Shown: piece after piece, positions 41,495-50,276 of the stretch
How the letters are laid out: every line of letters starts with the position of its first letter
Position numbering within the stretch: the stretch's first letter is position 1
From: a candidate division WOR-1 bacterium RIFOXYB2_FULL_45_9
Lineage (GTDB): Bacteria; Margulisbacteria; WOR-1; O2-12-FULL-45-9; XYB2-FULL-48-7
Reading direction: 5' to 3'
Assembly (NCBI GenBank): GCA_001771575.1
Contig: MEUD01000001.1
Coordinates: 351,277 to 415,276, forward strand
DNA length: 64,000 nt
Notes under the pieces: generated by a model
What the model saw: the letters and a program-made list of their open reading frames with translations, nothing else
Databases searched by the model: none
Told to the model about the DNA's origin: nothing
Translations under genes and position numbers: made by a program

Positions 41495-42089
41495 CTTCCC
41501 ACAACGCCGAGTCCGGCTCGACCGGCGCGCCGAACCCCAGATTAGAATAGAAGAGCTTCGCCCTTGGATTATGACGGGAAACAAGATAGCTGATCTTCTG
41601 AACCCCGGTCTCTCCGGCCAGGTTATAAAGCGCCAGCAGAGCTTCTCCCCCTTTACCGATGACCTTTGAGGCCAGATCGTCCAGCCCCATATATTCTCCG
41701 ACTATGTTGATCGAAAGCTGAAAGAGGTTCAAACCGCTGGAAAAGGGAAAGTAAAGGCTCGGAGAATGATCGTATTGAAAAGCTTTTGCTTTCAGCGTTA
41801 GATGAACGATCTCGTCATTTTGAGAAAAATAAAAACCAAGGGAGAAACCATGAAATATCGAACCAAGATGAGAAATGGCTTGAGCGGTTAACAAGGGGTT
41901 GTGATATCCCTCCGATCGGTTGATCATAAAACGATTGCCACTTAATTCAAAGCGCGTTAAAAACACGCACTCACTCGCTTGTCTCAAACTAATGCGCCGC
42001 TCCCGGGCCGCTAACGCGGCCCGTTCCGCCAGCGGGACCAGCGGCTTCCTAAACGTTCGAGTGGAAGTTGAGGCGGCAACAATTTTCAT
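41439..42089 (-). CDS. GNAT-like protein opposite the YcaO gene
   Basis: A 216-residue protein. The C-terminal part, GVQKISYLVSRHNPRAKLFYSNLGFGAP, fits the last motif of GNAT acyltransferases (the N-P-x-A-x-x-F-Y-x-x-x-G-F pattern). The N-terminal part begins MKIVAASTSTRTFRKPLVPLAERAAL and was not recognised; the acetyl-CoA loop is not obvious, though GKGGEALLALYNLA could serve. Its 3' end overlaps the end of the YcaO gene by 56 bases on the opposite strand. A role in modifying the same substrate is possible but only by proximity. Confidence 0.6.
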   Translation of the reverse strand: MKIVAASTSTRTFRKPLVPLAERAALAARERRISLRQASECVFLTRFELSGNRFMINRSEGYHNPLLTAQAISHLGSIFHGFSLGFYFSQNDEIVHLTLKAKAFQYDHSPSLYFPFSSGLNLFQLSINIVGEYMGLDDLASKVIGKGGEALLALYNLAGETGVQKISYLVSRHNPRAKLFYSNLGFGAPVEPDSALWEVTVDRTAALRSQTSPINA

Positions 42090-42138
42090 ACCTTTGTATC
42101 GAACGGAAGAGGGGGAGATTTCAGAGGGAAGAGAACAA

Positions 42139-42210
42139 AAACTAGAAATACTAAATCCGAAATACGAAACAAATGGGAAAATTCTAAATCCTAAGGTTTA
42201 AAACATTTTC
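42139..42210. repeat. Single-arm copy of the AT-rich repeat
   Basis: The stretch AAATACTAAATCCGAAATAC...CCTAAGGTTTAAAAC (abridged) closely follows the left arm and centre of the inverted repeat near 36.5 kb. The second arm is missing. It lies in the 200-base gap between the GNAT-like gene and a minus-strand exported protein gene; nothing else was recognised in that gap. Confidence 0.55.
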
Positions 42211-42291
42211 TGATTACGGCTCTTACGACACTTCAAGCGTCGTCAAAGATATCATGGTCACCGTTAAAGCTTCGTTTTACCTGAAGTAGCG

Positions 42292-42786
42292 TTACTTTTT
42301 TATTGCTTCGGCTATCTTGACGGCCAGCTTGACCAGTTTTTCTTCGGTCGCCAGCTTAGGATGGAAAGAATAGATCTTAAAATAATTATCTCCATCGTTT
42401 GTTATGCAAATGCTTTCCAAGAGACCAATAGGTTTTGGTTTTGGATAGTAAACAAGATAATGGTCGGCTTTGATCTTGGGATCGTTTTTTATTACCCGAA
42501 GATGCCGTTCCCAATTGCGCCGGTTGCTGTTGTAGCTGACATATTTTTCGTAAACGATCCCGACCGCCATCTCTTTTTGCCCAGCGACAAAATAATCACA
42601 GCTGATAACAACTTCTTCCTTCTTGGAGGGGACCGCTTTGCTGACTTTAATGCCGGAGACGGAAGCGACCCAAGAAACCGGGAACATGATCAAAAGCTCC
42701 TGGCTCGTCTTTGGGGCTTTCCATTTGGCCTCGGAAGCCGAGATCATCGCCAGCACCAGCAAACAGATCGCGATTGTTTTTTTCAT
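42292..42786 (-). CDS. Exported hypothetical protein
   Basis: A 164-residue protein with a clear signal peptide (MKKTIAICLLVLAMISASEA). AGGA lies eight bases before the ATG at 42786, which supports it over an ATG three codons upstream. The mature part is lysine-rich and ends in an amphipathic helix (LVKLAVKIAEAIKK). No family was recognised. It is probably periplasmic. Confidence 0.6.
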   Translation of the reverse strand: MKKTIAICLLVLAMISASEAKWKAPKTSQELLIMFPVSWVASVSGIKVSKAVPSKKEEVVISCDYFVAGQKEMAVGIVYEKYVSYNSNRRNWERHLRVIKNDPKIKADHYLVYYPKPKPIGLLESICITNDGDNYFKIYSFHPKLATEEKLVKLAVKIAEAIKK

Positions 42787-42836
42787 GTTGATCATTCCTG
42801 AATAAGTATAAAAGATACTAGTATGATTGGCAAGGG

Positions 42837-43403
42837 TTAGGCATGTTCTTTTTTATGCATCACCAGATCGGCAATGGTTTTTAATGAAAGAAAGAAGATT
42901 ATCGGGAAGTTGAACGGGCCAACCGCTTCCATTAGCCCTCCAAAGATCAGGGTTAAGTGCATCGGAATGATCCTGGCGTAAGGGAACATGAAAAGCGCGT
43001 CGGGATTCTGCCTGGCAAGATCTTTTTCCCGATTGTAAAAATATGAAAATGAGTGGTTAATTAAAAAGACTCCGGCCGTCAGCCAGACCCAGGACCATTG
43101 AATAGGGGAGCCGTTATTGATCGGGCTTTCCCCGCCAAACGTGAAAGCGGCCAGAAAAACAAGATAAACCAAGTGAAAGATCCCGTAATGGACCAGAAAA
43201 AACAGGGCGATCGCGGGGAACTTGATCAATTTGATGAAATTGATCACCCCGATAATAACGCTTTGCGCCCAATAGATCCACATCAGCTCCATCAGGCTCC
43301 AGTTGAACTTTAGCGCCATGGCGATTGTCAGCAAGTTGGCAAAAACCAGCGACCAGGCGCTGGGATCGGTCCGATCGATAAAGAAAGCCTTTTCATTGGA
43401 CAT
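42837..43403 (-). CDS. DUF6498-like membrane protein
   Basis: A 188-residue membrane protein with five to six helices. The N-terminal pattern DPSAWSLVFANLLTIAMALKFNWSLMELMWIYWAQSVIIG (split here) and the later INHSFSYFYNRE and PYARIIPMHLTLIFGG fit the DUF6498 family, whose function is unknown. It is followed 11 bases later... in the reading direction by no coupled gene, while the FMN-binding gene lies just upstream on the same strand, so the two may share a transcript. Confidence 0.7.
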   Translation of the reverse strand: MSNEKAFFIDRTDPSAWSLVFANLLTIAMALKFNWSLMELMWIYWAQSVIIGVINFIKLIKFPAIALFFLVHYGIFHLVYLVFLAAFTFGGESPINNGSPIQWSWVWLTAGVFLINHSFSYFYNREKDLARQNPDALFMFPYARIIPMHLTLIFGGLMEAVGPFNFPIIFFLSLKTIADLVMHKKEHA

Positions 43404-43414
43404 GAAAGTTATTT

Positions 43415-43813
43415 CTACTTCCCGCAGGTCAAGGCCCGATTGACCGCGATCATAATGCTCATACTGCTTCCGGAAGCTCCGGTTACCGCGTCCACTTTGG
43501 GGGACTGCGCTTTGATGATCCGATCGACGGTCGCTAAAGCTTCATAGCCGGGACCGGACCGCTGGTCAACGACTTTGATCGAGGCGATCACCCGTCTCTT
43601 GACCGTCACCTCAACCTTGACGTAGACCAGGAAATCGCCGAAACTGCCGGAGTAAACTCCGTCGGCAACCCTTGAAAGGTCGACCGTTTTAATTTGCCGG
43701 TACTGGGCAATAACATTGCTCGCCATCATCTGGTACCGAACAAAGAATACGCCGATCACGACAACGATCACCAGCAAAGCAACGCCTAATATCTTACCTG
43801 TCTTTTTTAACAT
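43415..43813 (-). CDS. Membrane-anchored FMN-binding domain protein
   Basis: A 132-residue protein with an N-terminal membrane helix (ILGVALLVIVVVIGVFFV) and an extracytoplasmic FMN-binding domain. The motif VDAVTGASGSSMSIMIAVNRAL (about residues 108-129, split) is the covalent-FMN pattern (S/T)GA-x-x-(S/T) known from NqrC/RnfG-like proteins, where FMN is joined to the last threonine or serine by ApbE. It may take part in extracytoplasmic electron transfer. No ApbE gene is visible in the window. Confidence 0.82.
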   Translation of the reverse strand: MLKKTGKILGVALLVIVVVIGVFFVRYQMMASNVIAQYRQIKTVDLSRVADGVYSGSFGDFLVYVKVEVTVKRRVIASIKVVDQRSGPGYEALATVDRIIKAQSPKVDAVTGASGSSMSIMIAVNRALTCGK

Positions 43814-43827
43814 CTTTTCCTCCTTAT

Positions 43828-45450
43828 TTACAGTTTTCCTTTCAAGAACAAGCTCAATAGTTGATTGGTCGAGTCGGTCAAGCCGCAGGGGTCATACTCG
43901 GTCTTATTGTAATAATCAATGATTCTTTCACGATGCTCCACTCCCAGTACCTTCCCCAGCTGGACCCCTTCCTGGTCAAAGCTGTTGATCCCCCAGATAA
44001 AACCTTTGACCGCGGTCCGGTGTTCGGTCCAGGCCAAAAGAAGACCAGCAGTGAAAGGGGTCAGGGCATCAAGCAACAGGGAAGATGACGGCCGGTTTCC
44101 CGGGAAAACCTTGGCTGGATTGCTATCATCCTTACCGAAAGCCAGCGCGTCCGGCTGGGCAAAGAAATTGGTCATCAGCTCTTCGTGATGCGTCACCTTG
44201 GTTAATAGGTCTTTATCGTACTGGTATTGCGGGGTGATAAAGCCAATGAAGTCGCACGGCACTATCTGCGTCCCCTGGTGAAGAAGTTGATAAAATGAAT
44301 GCTGGCCGTTGGTCCCCGGTTCGCCGAAAACTATCTCCCCGGTCTCATACTCCAGCTTGTTCCCATCCAGATCGACCGACTTCCCATTGCTCTCCATCTC
44401 CACCTGCTGGGTGTGGGCGGCGAGTTTCGCCAACCCTTGCGCGTAGGGGAGCAAAGCGCGGGTCGTAAGGCCAAGAAAGTTGATGTTCCAAATATCGAGG
44501 AGCGCGGAAAGGACGGGAATATTTTTCTCCACCGGGGTATTGCGGCAGTGGTTATCGAGCCAGTGGGCCCCTTCCAAAATATAGCGGACATTCTCGAAAC
44601 CAAGATACAGGGAAAGAGGGAGGACGCCGACCGCCGAGGTCGCACTGAAGCGGCCGCCGACCCAGTCCCAGAAACCGAACATGTTCTGCGGGTCGATGCC
44701 GAACGCTTCGACTTTTTCTTTGGCGGTCGAAACAGCGACAAAATGTTTCTTGATCGCTTCGGGATTATTCTTTAATCCGGCCAGGAACCATTTTTTGGCG
44801 GTCCGGGCATTATGCATAGTCTCCGCGGTGGTAAAGGTTTTGGAAACGATAATGACCAGGGTCTCTTCCGGGTCGAGGCTGGCGGTCTTTTCTTCGAAGT
44901 CGGTCCCGTCAATGTTGGCGATAAAGACCAGGTTCATCCCCGGTTGGGCGTAAGGGCGCAGGGCCACGGCAAAATATTCCGGCCCCAAATAAGAGCCGCC
45001 AATCCCGATCGAAACGATATTCTTAAACTTCTTGCCGGTTACGCCCGTTCTTTGGCAGGAGAGGACTTCGCCGGAGAAGCGTTCAATCTGGCCCAAGACC
45101 TCGTTGATCCCAGGCATCACATCCAGGCCGTCCACCATGACCGGGTCATTCTTCCGGTTACGCAGGGCGGTATGGAGGACCGCGCGGTTCTCGGTCTTGT
45201 TGATCTTCTGGCCGCTGAACATCGCCTGGAGTTTACCGGCCAGGTCACTCTCTTTCGCCAGTTCGGCCAGGAGAGAGATCGTCTCTTCGGTCGCCCGCTG
45301 GCGGGAGAAATCAAAATAAAGATGTTCAGTCTTGACCGAAAACTTGTGACCACGCCTTTCGTCCGCCTCGAAAAGATCCCGTAAATGTTTTTGACCGATC
45401 TCCTTATAATGCTTGGCTAGTTTTTTATAAGCTTTAGTCTTGTTAAACAT
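43828..45450 (-). CDS. pgi: Glucose-6-phosphate isomerase
   Basis: Pgi interconverts glucose 6-phosphate and fructose 6-phosphate. The 540-residue protein has [13 protein letters not shown] (about residue 148), [18 protein letters not shown] (about 205), [10 protein letters not shown] (about 265), the catalytic-site segment [13 protein letters not shown] (about 380) and [13 protein letters not shown] (about 490). Length and motifs fit the E. coli-type enzyme. Its start overlaps pgm by eight bases, so pgm and pgi form a two-gene unit linking glycogen breakdown to glycolysis. Confidence 0.96.
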   Translation of the reverse strand: MFNKTKAYKKLAKHYKEIGQKHLRDLFEADERRGHKFSVKTEHLYFDFSRQRATEETISLLAELAKESDLAGKLQAMFSGQKINKTENRAVLHTALRNRKNDPVMVDGLDVMPGINEVLGQIERFSGEVLSCQRTGVTGKKFKNIVSIGIGGSYLGPEYFAVALRPYAQPGMNLVFIANIDGTDFEEKTASLDPEETLVIIVSKTFTTAETMHNARTAKKWFLAGLKNNPEAIKKHFVAVSTAKEKVEAFGIDPQNMFGFWDWVGGRFSATSAVGVLPLSLYLGFENVRYILEGAHWLDNHCRNTPVEKNIPVLSALLDIWNINFLGLTTRALLPYAQGLAKLAAHTQQVEMESNGKSVDLDGNKLEYETGEIVFGEPGTNGQHSFYQLLHQGTQIVPCDFIGFITPQYQYDKDLLTKVTHHEELMTNFFAQPDALAFGKDDSNPAKVFPGNRPSSSLLLDALTPFTAGLLLAWTEHRTAVKGFIWGINSFDQEGVQLGKVLGVEHRERIIDYYNKTEYDPCGLTDSTNQLLSLFLKGKL

Positions 45451-47098
45451 TTTGTGCTCCTTTTAAAAACGCCTCGTCAACTATTTTCTTCGCTTCTTCA
45501 AAGATCTTTTGCAGGTGCTCGTTCCCCAAAAAGCTTTCGGCGTAGATCTTGTAAACGTCTTCGGTCCCGGAGGGACGGGCGGCGAACCAGCCGTTTTCGG
45601 TCGTCACCTTGAGACCGCCGATCTCGGCGTTATTCCCCGGCGCGCGGGTCAGTTTGGCGGTGATCGGCTCACCGGCCAGAATAGTGGCGGTCACCATCTC
45701 CGGTGCTAATTTCTGTAAGATCGCTTTTTGCCTGGCATTAGCCGGAGCGTCGATCCGTTCGTAGACCGGCGCGCCAAAGAGGGCGGTCAGTTCCTGGTAA
45801 TGGACCCCCGGGTCTTTGCCGGTTACAGCCAGGATCTCGGCCGCCAGCAGGTCCATGATAAAACCATCCTTGTCGGTCGTCCAAACGGTCCCATCTTTAC
45901 GAAGAAAAGAAGCACCCGCGCTCTCTTCGCCGCCAAAGCCAAAGCTCCCGTTGAGGAGGCCTTCAACAAACCACTTAAAGCCGACCGGGACCTCCATCAG
46001 GGGGCGGCCCAGTTTTTTCGCCACCCGGTCGATCAGGCTACTGCTGACCAGGGTCTTGCCGATCGCCGCCGTTAATGGCCACTTTGGCCGATGCTGGAAG
46101 AGATACAAAATCGCCACCGCGAGGTAGTGGTTAGGGTTCATCAACCCGGAAGAGGGGGTGACGATTCCATGGCGATCAAAATCGGTGTCATTGCCAAACG
46201 CGATATCATATTTATTTTTCAAATTTACCAGGCTCGCCATGGCGTAAGGTGAAGAACAATCCATCCGGATCTTCCCGTCACGGTCAACGGTCATAAAGCT
46301 GAAAGTTTTATCAACCGCTTTGTTTACGATCTCGATCTTCAGCCCATACTTTTCGGCTATCGGAAGCCAATAATTAACACCAGCGCCACCCATTGGGTCG
46401 GCCCCAATTGAGAGGTCGGAGGCTTTGATCGCTTCCATATTAATGATGTTTCCCAGGTCATTAACATAGGGGGTGATGAAATCATAAAGCCTGGTAGTCG
46501 CGGCTTTGAGGGCCGATTCATAGGCGATTCGCTTAACCCCGGCCAGCTTTTTAGCCAGGTAATGATTAGCCCGTGCTTCGATCCCTTTCGTCACCTTGGT
46601 ATCGGCTGGTCCCCCATGGGTCGGGTTATACTTGAAGCCGCCATCCTCCGGCGGGTTGTGCGAAGGGGTGATAACAATGCCGTCCGCCAGGCCGGTCTGC
46701 TTCCCCCGGTTGTACTTGAGAATGGCATGGGAGATGACCGGGGTCGGGGTATAGCCATCGTTTTCCTGGATAAAAAGAGCAACTCCGTTAGCCGCCAGGA
46801 CCTCGAGAGCGGTCTTCTGGGCCGGGTCGGAGAGGGCGTGGGTATCTTTCCCAATATAAAGAGGCCCGTTGATCCCATTTTCCTGCCGGTAATCGCAGAT
46901 CGCCTGGGTCGTCGCCAGGATATGGTCTTCGTTAAAACTTCCTTTAAAAGATGAACCTCGGTGACCGGAGGTTCCAAAAGCAACCATCTGCCCGGGATCA
47001 TCAGAGATCGGGTGAGTGGAGTAATAAAGATCGATCAATTTATTAAGATCGACCAAGATCGAAGCGGGGGCAATTTGACCGGCAAGTTGATTGACCAT
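45443..47098 (-). CDS. pgm: Phosphoglucomutase (alpha-D-glucose-specific)
   Basis: Pgm interconverts glucose 1-phosphate and glucose 6-phosphate. The 551-residue protein shows [19 protein letters not shown] (about residue 42), the phosphoserine loop [16 protein letters not shown] (about 145), the metal site [10 protein letters not shown] (about 300), [10 protein letters not shown] (about 385) and the phosphate loop [10 protein letters not shown] (about 510). This is the bacterial Pgm subgroup. It would use glucose 1-phosphate released by the glucan phosphorylase near 58 kb. Confidence 0.96.
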   Translation of the reverse strand: MVNQLAGQIAPASILVDLNKLIDLYYSTHPISDDPGQMVAFGTSGHRGSSFKGSFNEDHILATTQAICDYRQENGINGPLYIGKDTHALSDPAQKTALEVLAANGVALFIQENDGYTPTPVISHAILKYNRGKQTGLADGIVITPSHNPPEDGGFKYNPTHGGPADTKVTKGIEARANHYLAKKLAGVKRIAYESALKAATTRLYDFITPYVNDLGNIINMEAIKASDLSIGADPMGGAGVNYWLPIAEKYGLKIEIVNKAVDKTFSFMTVDRDGKIRMDCSSPYAMASLVNLKNKYDIAFGNDTDFDRHGIVTPSSGLMNPNHYLAVAILYLFQHRPKWPLTAAIGKTLVSSSLIDRVAKKLGRPLMEVPVGFKWFVEGLLNGSFGFGGEESAGASFLRKDGTVWTTDKDGFIMDLLAAEILAVTGKDPGVHYQELTALFGAPVYERIDAPANARQKAILQKLAPEMVTATILAGEPITAKLTRAPGNNAEIGGLKVTTENGWFAARPSGTEDVYKIYAESFLGNEHLQKIFEEAKKIVDEAFLKGAQNV

Positions 47099-47103
47099 GG
47101 CTA

Positions 47104-47109
47104 ATTATA
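47104..47109 (-). promoter_or_regulatory. -10 hexamer of pgm-pgi
   Basis: TATAAT on the minus strand ends five bases before the pgm ATG, pointing to a leaderless message. Confidence 0.45.
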
Positions 47110-47130
47110 CCAATTCTTAATTTTTTCGGC

Positions 47131-47136
47131 TATAAT
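47131..47136 (+). promoter_or_regulatory. -10 hexamer of the WecG-type gene
   Basis: TATAAT ends seven bases before the ATG. It is paired back-to-back with the pgm promoter in a 45-base gap. Confidence 0.45.
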
Positions 47137-47143
47137 TAATATT

Positions 47144-47869
47144 ATGAACATCGTCGATTTCTCCGGGCTCAAAGTTAACAACGTGACACTAGCGGAAGCG
47201 GTCGCGAAGGTTGAAAGCCTGATCGCCGCCGGTCAGCCTAGCCTGGTTGTCACTCCGAATCCGGAGATGATCGTCGCCGCGCAAGAGGACTCTGAACTAC
47301 GCGCCCTCATCAACAGCGCCGCTCTGCGGGTCCCGGACGGAATCAGCATGGTGGTCGTTAAAAAACTCCTGGGCGATCCGCTAAAAGAGAGGGTCTCCGG
47401 GATCGATCTGATGCAGCAACTATTAGCAGTCTCAGCTCAAAAGGGTTACAAAGTTTTCTTTCTGGGCAGCGCCCCGGGGGTGGCTGAAGAAGCGGCAAGG
47501 AAGGTAAGGGAAAAATATCCGGGGATACGGATAAACGGAACACGGGACGGCTATTTCCAGGCAACCGACGAAGAAATGCTTATCGAACAAATCAAGACGT
47601 CCAAGCCGGACATTCTTTTTGTCGGGTTAGGAGCCGGTCGGCAGGAAAAATGGCTCGCCGCCAACCTAACAAAGTTAGGGGTCCCGGTCAGCATGGGGAT
47701 CGGCGGAAGCCTGGACGCAATTTCCGGTAAAGTAAAACGGGCCCCGGCCCTGGTCCAAAAGTTATATATCGAATGGCTCTACCGCTTGCTCCAGCAACCG
47801 TGGCGCTGGCGGCGGCAGATTGCTCTGATCAAGTTCCTGCTTTTAATGTTTTTCCCAAGGAATAAATAA
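47144..47869 (+). CDS. WecG/TagA/CpsF family glycosyltransferase
   Basis: A 241-residue cytoplasmic or membrane-associated glycosyltransferase. Motifs are TPNPEMIVAAQED (about residue 38), RVPDGISMV (about 65), GSAPGVAEEAA (about 108), GTRDGYF and VGLGAGRQEKW (about 164). Members transfer N-acetylmannosamine or a related sugar to an undecaprenyl-linked acceptor in the synthesis of teichoic acid linkage units or enterobacterial common antigen. Together with the LCP protein at 52-53 kb it suggests a surface glycopolymer attached to peptidoglycan. The polymer is unknown. Confidence 0.92.
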   Translation: MNIVDFSGLKVNNVTLAEAVAKVESLIAAGQPSLVVTPNPEMIVAAQEDSELRALINSAALRVPDGISMVVVKKLLGDPLKERVSGIDLMQQLLAVSAQKGYKVFFLGSAPGVAEEAARKVREKYPGIRINGTRDGYFQATDEEMLIEQIKTSKPDILFVGLGAGRQEKWLAANLTKLGVPVSMGIGGSLDAISGKVKRAPALVQKLYIEWLYRLLQQPWRWRRQIALIKFLLLMFFPRNK

Positions 47870-49648
47870 ATGACTGAATTTTTACCGGTTAGCAAAAACG
47901 ACCTACGCAAGCGGGGCATTGATCAGCTCGACATCATCCTCGTTACTGGTGATGCTTACATCGATCATCCAAGCTTCGGTCCAGTCCTGATCGCCAGATA
48001 TCTTGAAACGCACGGCTTCAAGGTCGGGATCATCGCCCAGCCAGACTGGAACAAAGATGAAGACTTCCTCAAGTTAGGAGCGCCGCGGTTATTTTTCGGT
48101 GTCTCTTCTGGAAACCTTGATTCAATGGTCGCCAACTACACCGCCGATAATAAGATCCGCCGGACAGACATGTACACGCCTGGGAATATTGGCGGCAAAC
48201 GGCCGAACCGGGCGACGATCGTTTACACCAGCAAATTAAAAGGGCTCTTCCCCGGCGTTCCGATCGTCCTTGGCGGGGTGGAAGCGAGCCTACGCCGTTT
48301 TGCCCATTACGACTACTGGGACGATAAAGTTCGGCGCTCTTTGATTTTTGACACCAAAGCCGACTACCTAACTTATGGGATGAGCGAGAAGGGGATATTA
48401 GCAATAGCAAACACTCTTTCTTCTTCCCCCTCTCCATTCCCAATGGAGAGGGGTGGCACGAGCAAAGCGAGTGACGGGGTGAGGTGGCCCAACACCGCCA
48501 TTATCGTTAAAGATATTTCGGCGTACAAAGACGCGCTACTCTTGCCTTCATACGAAGAAGTCGCGACGGATAAGAAGAAATATGCCGAGGCTTTCAAGCT
48601 CTATTATCTTGAAGGCCGGAAGAAACATCCCCGGATAATTATCCAGCCGTGCCAGGGGCGCAATGTTATTGTTTTCCCGCCGCAAAACCTGACCGGCCCG
48701 GAGCTTGACGCTTTGATGGAGCTCCCCTTTGTTAGAGCGCCGCACCCTTCATATAAAGAAAAGATCCCGGCCTGGGACTTTGTGAAGTTCTCAACCGTTT
48801 CCCACCGCGGCTGTTTTGGCGGCTGTTCTTTCTGCGCCATCTCCCAGCATCAGGGAAAATATATCACCAGCCGCTCCGGCGAATCGATCAAGCGGGAGAT
48901 CGCCGCCATTATGAAACAGCCTGATTTTACCGGCAACATCCTCGATGTCGGCGGGCCGACCGCCAACATGTACGGGATGTCGTGTAAAAAAGAAGAGGGG
49001 TGCACCCGGGCCAGCTGTATCTATCCCAACGTCTGTCCGCATCTTGACGCTTCCCTTAAACCGGCTTTGAGCCTCCTGCGGACGATCCGCCAGATCCCGG
49101 GAGTGAAAAAACTTTTTATCGGCTCGGGGATCCGCTACGATCTAGCTTTGCTCGATGACGAATACATCAGTGAGATCGCCAAGCATCATGTCGGCGGGCA
49201 ATTAAGCGTCGCCCCCGAACACGTCTGCGAAGAGGTCTTGCTGATGATGGGAAAACCGAAGATCAACAAGTTCCTGGAGTTCAAAGACAAGTTTGACGCC
49301 GCCAATCGCCGCCACAATAAAGAACAGTTCCTGATCCCGTATTTTATCTCTTCCCACCCGGGAAGCACGCTGAACCACGCCTTAGAGCTGGCACTTTTCC
49401 TTAAGGAACACCGGATCCGGATCGAACAGGTCCAGAACTTCACGCCGTCGCCGATGACCGCTTCAACCTGCATGTATTACACCGGCATTGATCCGTTCAC
49501 CGGCAAGCCGGTCCATATTCCTAAAGGGGAGGAGCGGACCTTGCAAAAAGCGCTGCTGCAACCGCATCTGGAAAAGAACAGGCTGAAAGTCGGCAAAGCG
49601 CTAAGGATCCTGGGGAAGAACAAGTATTTTACCGAATTGACCAGTTGA
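47870..49648 (+). CDS. YgiQ family radical SAM protein
   Basis: A 592-residue radical SAM protein. The N-terminal part has the YgiQ pattern (DIILVTGDAYIDHPSFGPVLIARYLE split; then FGVSSGNLDSMVANYTADN), the cluster motif C-x3-C-x2-C is in RGCFGGCSFCAIS (about residue 315-330), and KPGIGSG-like and PEHVCEEVLLMMGKP segments follow. The function is not established. Between residues about 184 and 205 the protein carries SSSPSPFPMERGGTSKASDG, which is encoded by an inserted hairpin element and is not part of the family. The frame stays open through it. The gene begins directly after the glycosyltransferase stop. Confidence 0.9.
   Translation: MTEFLPVSKNDLRKRGIDQLDIILVTGDAYIDHPSFGPVLIARYLETHGFKVGIIAQPDWNKDEDFLKLGAPRLFFGVSSGNLDSMVANYTADNKIRRTDMYTPGNIGGKRPNRATIVYTSKLKGLFPGVPIVLGGVEASLRRFAHYDYWDDKVRRSLIFDTKADYLTYGMSEKGILAIANTLSSSPSPFPMERGGTSKASDGVRWPNTAIIVKDISAYKDALLLPSYEEVATDKKKYAEAFKLYYLEGRKKHPRIIIQPCQGRNVIVFPPQNLTGPELDALMELPFVRAPHPSYKEKIPAWDFVKFSTVSHRGCFGGCSFCAISQHQGKYITSRSGESIKREIAAIMKQPDFTGNILDVGGPTANMYGMSCKKEEGCTRASCIYPNVCPHLDASLKPALSLLRTIRQIPGVKKLFIGSGIRYDLALLDDEYISEIAKHHVGGQLSVAPEHVCEEVLLMMGKPKINKFLEFKDKFDAANRRHNKEQFLIPYFISSHPGSTLNHALELALFLKEHRIRIEQVQNFTPSPMTASTCMYYTGIDPFTGKPVHIPKGEERTLQKALLQPHLEKNRLKVGKALRILGKNKYFTELTS
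48427..48485. repeat. Hairpin repeat element inside the ygiQ-family gene
   Basis: CCCCTCTCCATT and AATGGAGAGGGG (12-base arms, CCC loop) are followed by TGGCACGAGCAAAGCGAGTG and ACGGGGTGAGG. The whole lies in frame within the coding sequence. It resembles the C-rich/G-rich element at the end of tupC. Confidence 0.75.
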
Positions 49649-49655
49649 ATCATTG

Positions 49656-49685
49656 TTTAACCGCGCATTTAAATGCGCGGTTAAA
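49656..49685. repeat. Perfect 30-base palindrome (TAACCGCGC family, copy C)
   Basis: TTTAACCGCGCATTT is followed by its exact reverse complement. It starts eight bases after the ygiQ stop and lies before the next gene, where it could act as a hairpin terminator. Confidence 0.85.
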
Positions 49686-49739
49686 TTTGAAAATGAAAAT
49701 CGGTATGCTATTATTCCATTGAAAATAGTGAGGTGGACC

Positions 49740-50276
49740 ATGAAAAAGAAAGTCAAAAAAAGCCCTAAAAAAACGGCCGTAAAGAAGAAAGTTAAATTGG
49801 CGAAGAAGAAACCGGTAAGAAAAACGGCCAAGCCAAAAGGCCCAAAGGTCCTCGGTAAGATCACCCACATTTTTGATAAGATCTCCGTCGCGATCATCAA
49901 AGTCGCGGCGACCCTCAAAGTCGGCGATTATGTCCAGATCAAAGGGAAAACCACCGATTTCAAACAAAAAGTCGATTCGATCCAGATCAACCACAAGAAC
50001 GTCCCGATGGTCGGTAAAGGGGCGGAGATCGGGTTGAAAGTCATCAATCAGGTCCGGGAAAACGACATCGTCTACACCGCCGAAGAAGAGACTCATTTAG
50101 TGGTCGCGCCGCAACCAAGTTACCCCATGATCCAGCCGATCAGATCGATCGCCTCGGCCCCGCAAGTCGCGCCCAAGCCAGTCCCGCCGCCAGTTAGACC
50201 GGTTGTTCCGCCAACGCCAAAGCCTGTGATTCCCCCAAAACCTGGCTACGATAATACGAAGTTCTTGAAGTTCTAA
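49740..50276 (+). CDS. EF-Tu domain II-like protein with histone H1-like N-terminus
   Basis: A 178-residue protein in three parts. Residues 1-36 are a lysine/alanine/proline tail (KKKVKKSPKKTAVKKK) like histone H1 or the basic tails of nucleic-acid-binding proteins. Residues about 38-115 match the 'translation elongation factor-like' domain (GKITHIFDKISVAIIKV, then LKVGDYVQIKGKTTDFKQKV), a beta-barrel resembling EF-Tu domain II. The last 60 residues are proline-rich. The start at 49740 has GAGGTGG just upstream; a longer frame would read through the palindrome. The domain is often found alone near ribosome-linked genes. Binding to RNA or DNA is inferred from the tail. Confidence 0.75.
   Translation: MKKKVKKSPKKTAVKKKVKLAKKKPVRKTAKPKGPKVLGKITHIFDKISVAIIKVAATLKVGDYVQIKGKTTDFKQKVDSIQINHKNVPMVGKGAEIGLKVINQVRENDIVYTAEEETHLVVAPQPSYPMIQPIRSIASAPQVAPKPVPPPVRPVVPPTPKPVIPPKPGYDNTKFLKF

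Noticed and set aside
49653..49739. Longer N-terminus for the EF-Tu domain II-like protein
   Set aside because: The upstream frame reads through the perfect palindrome and lacks a ribosome site, while the ATG at 49740 has one.
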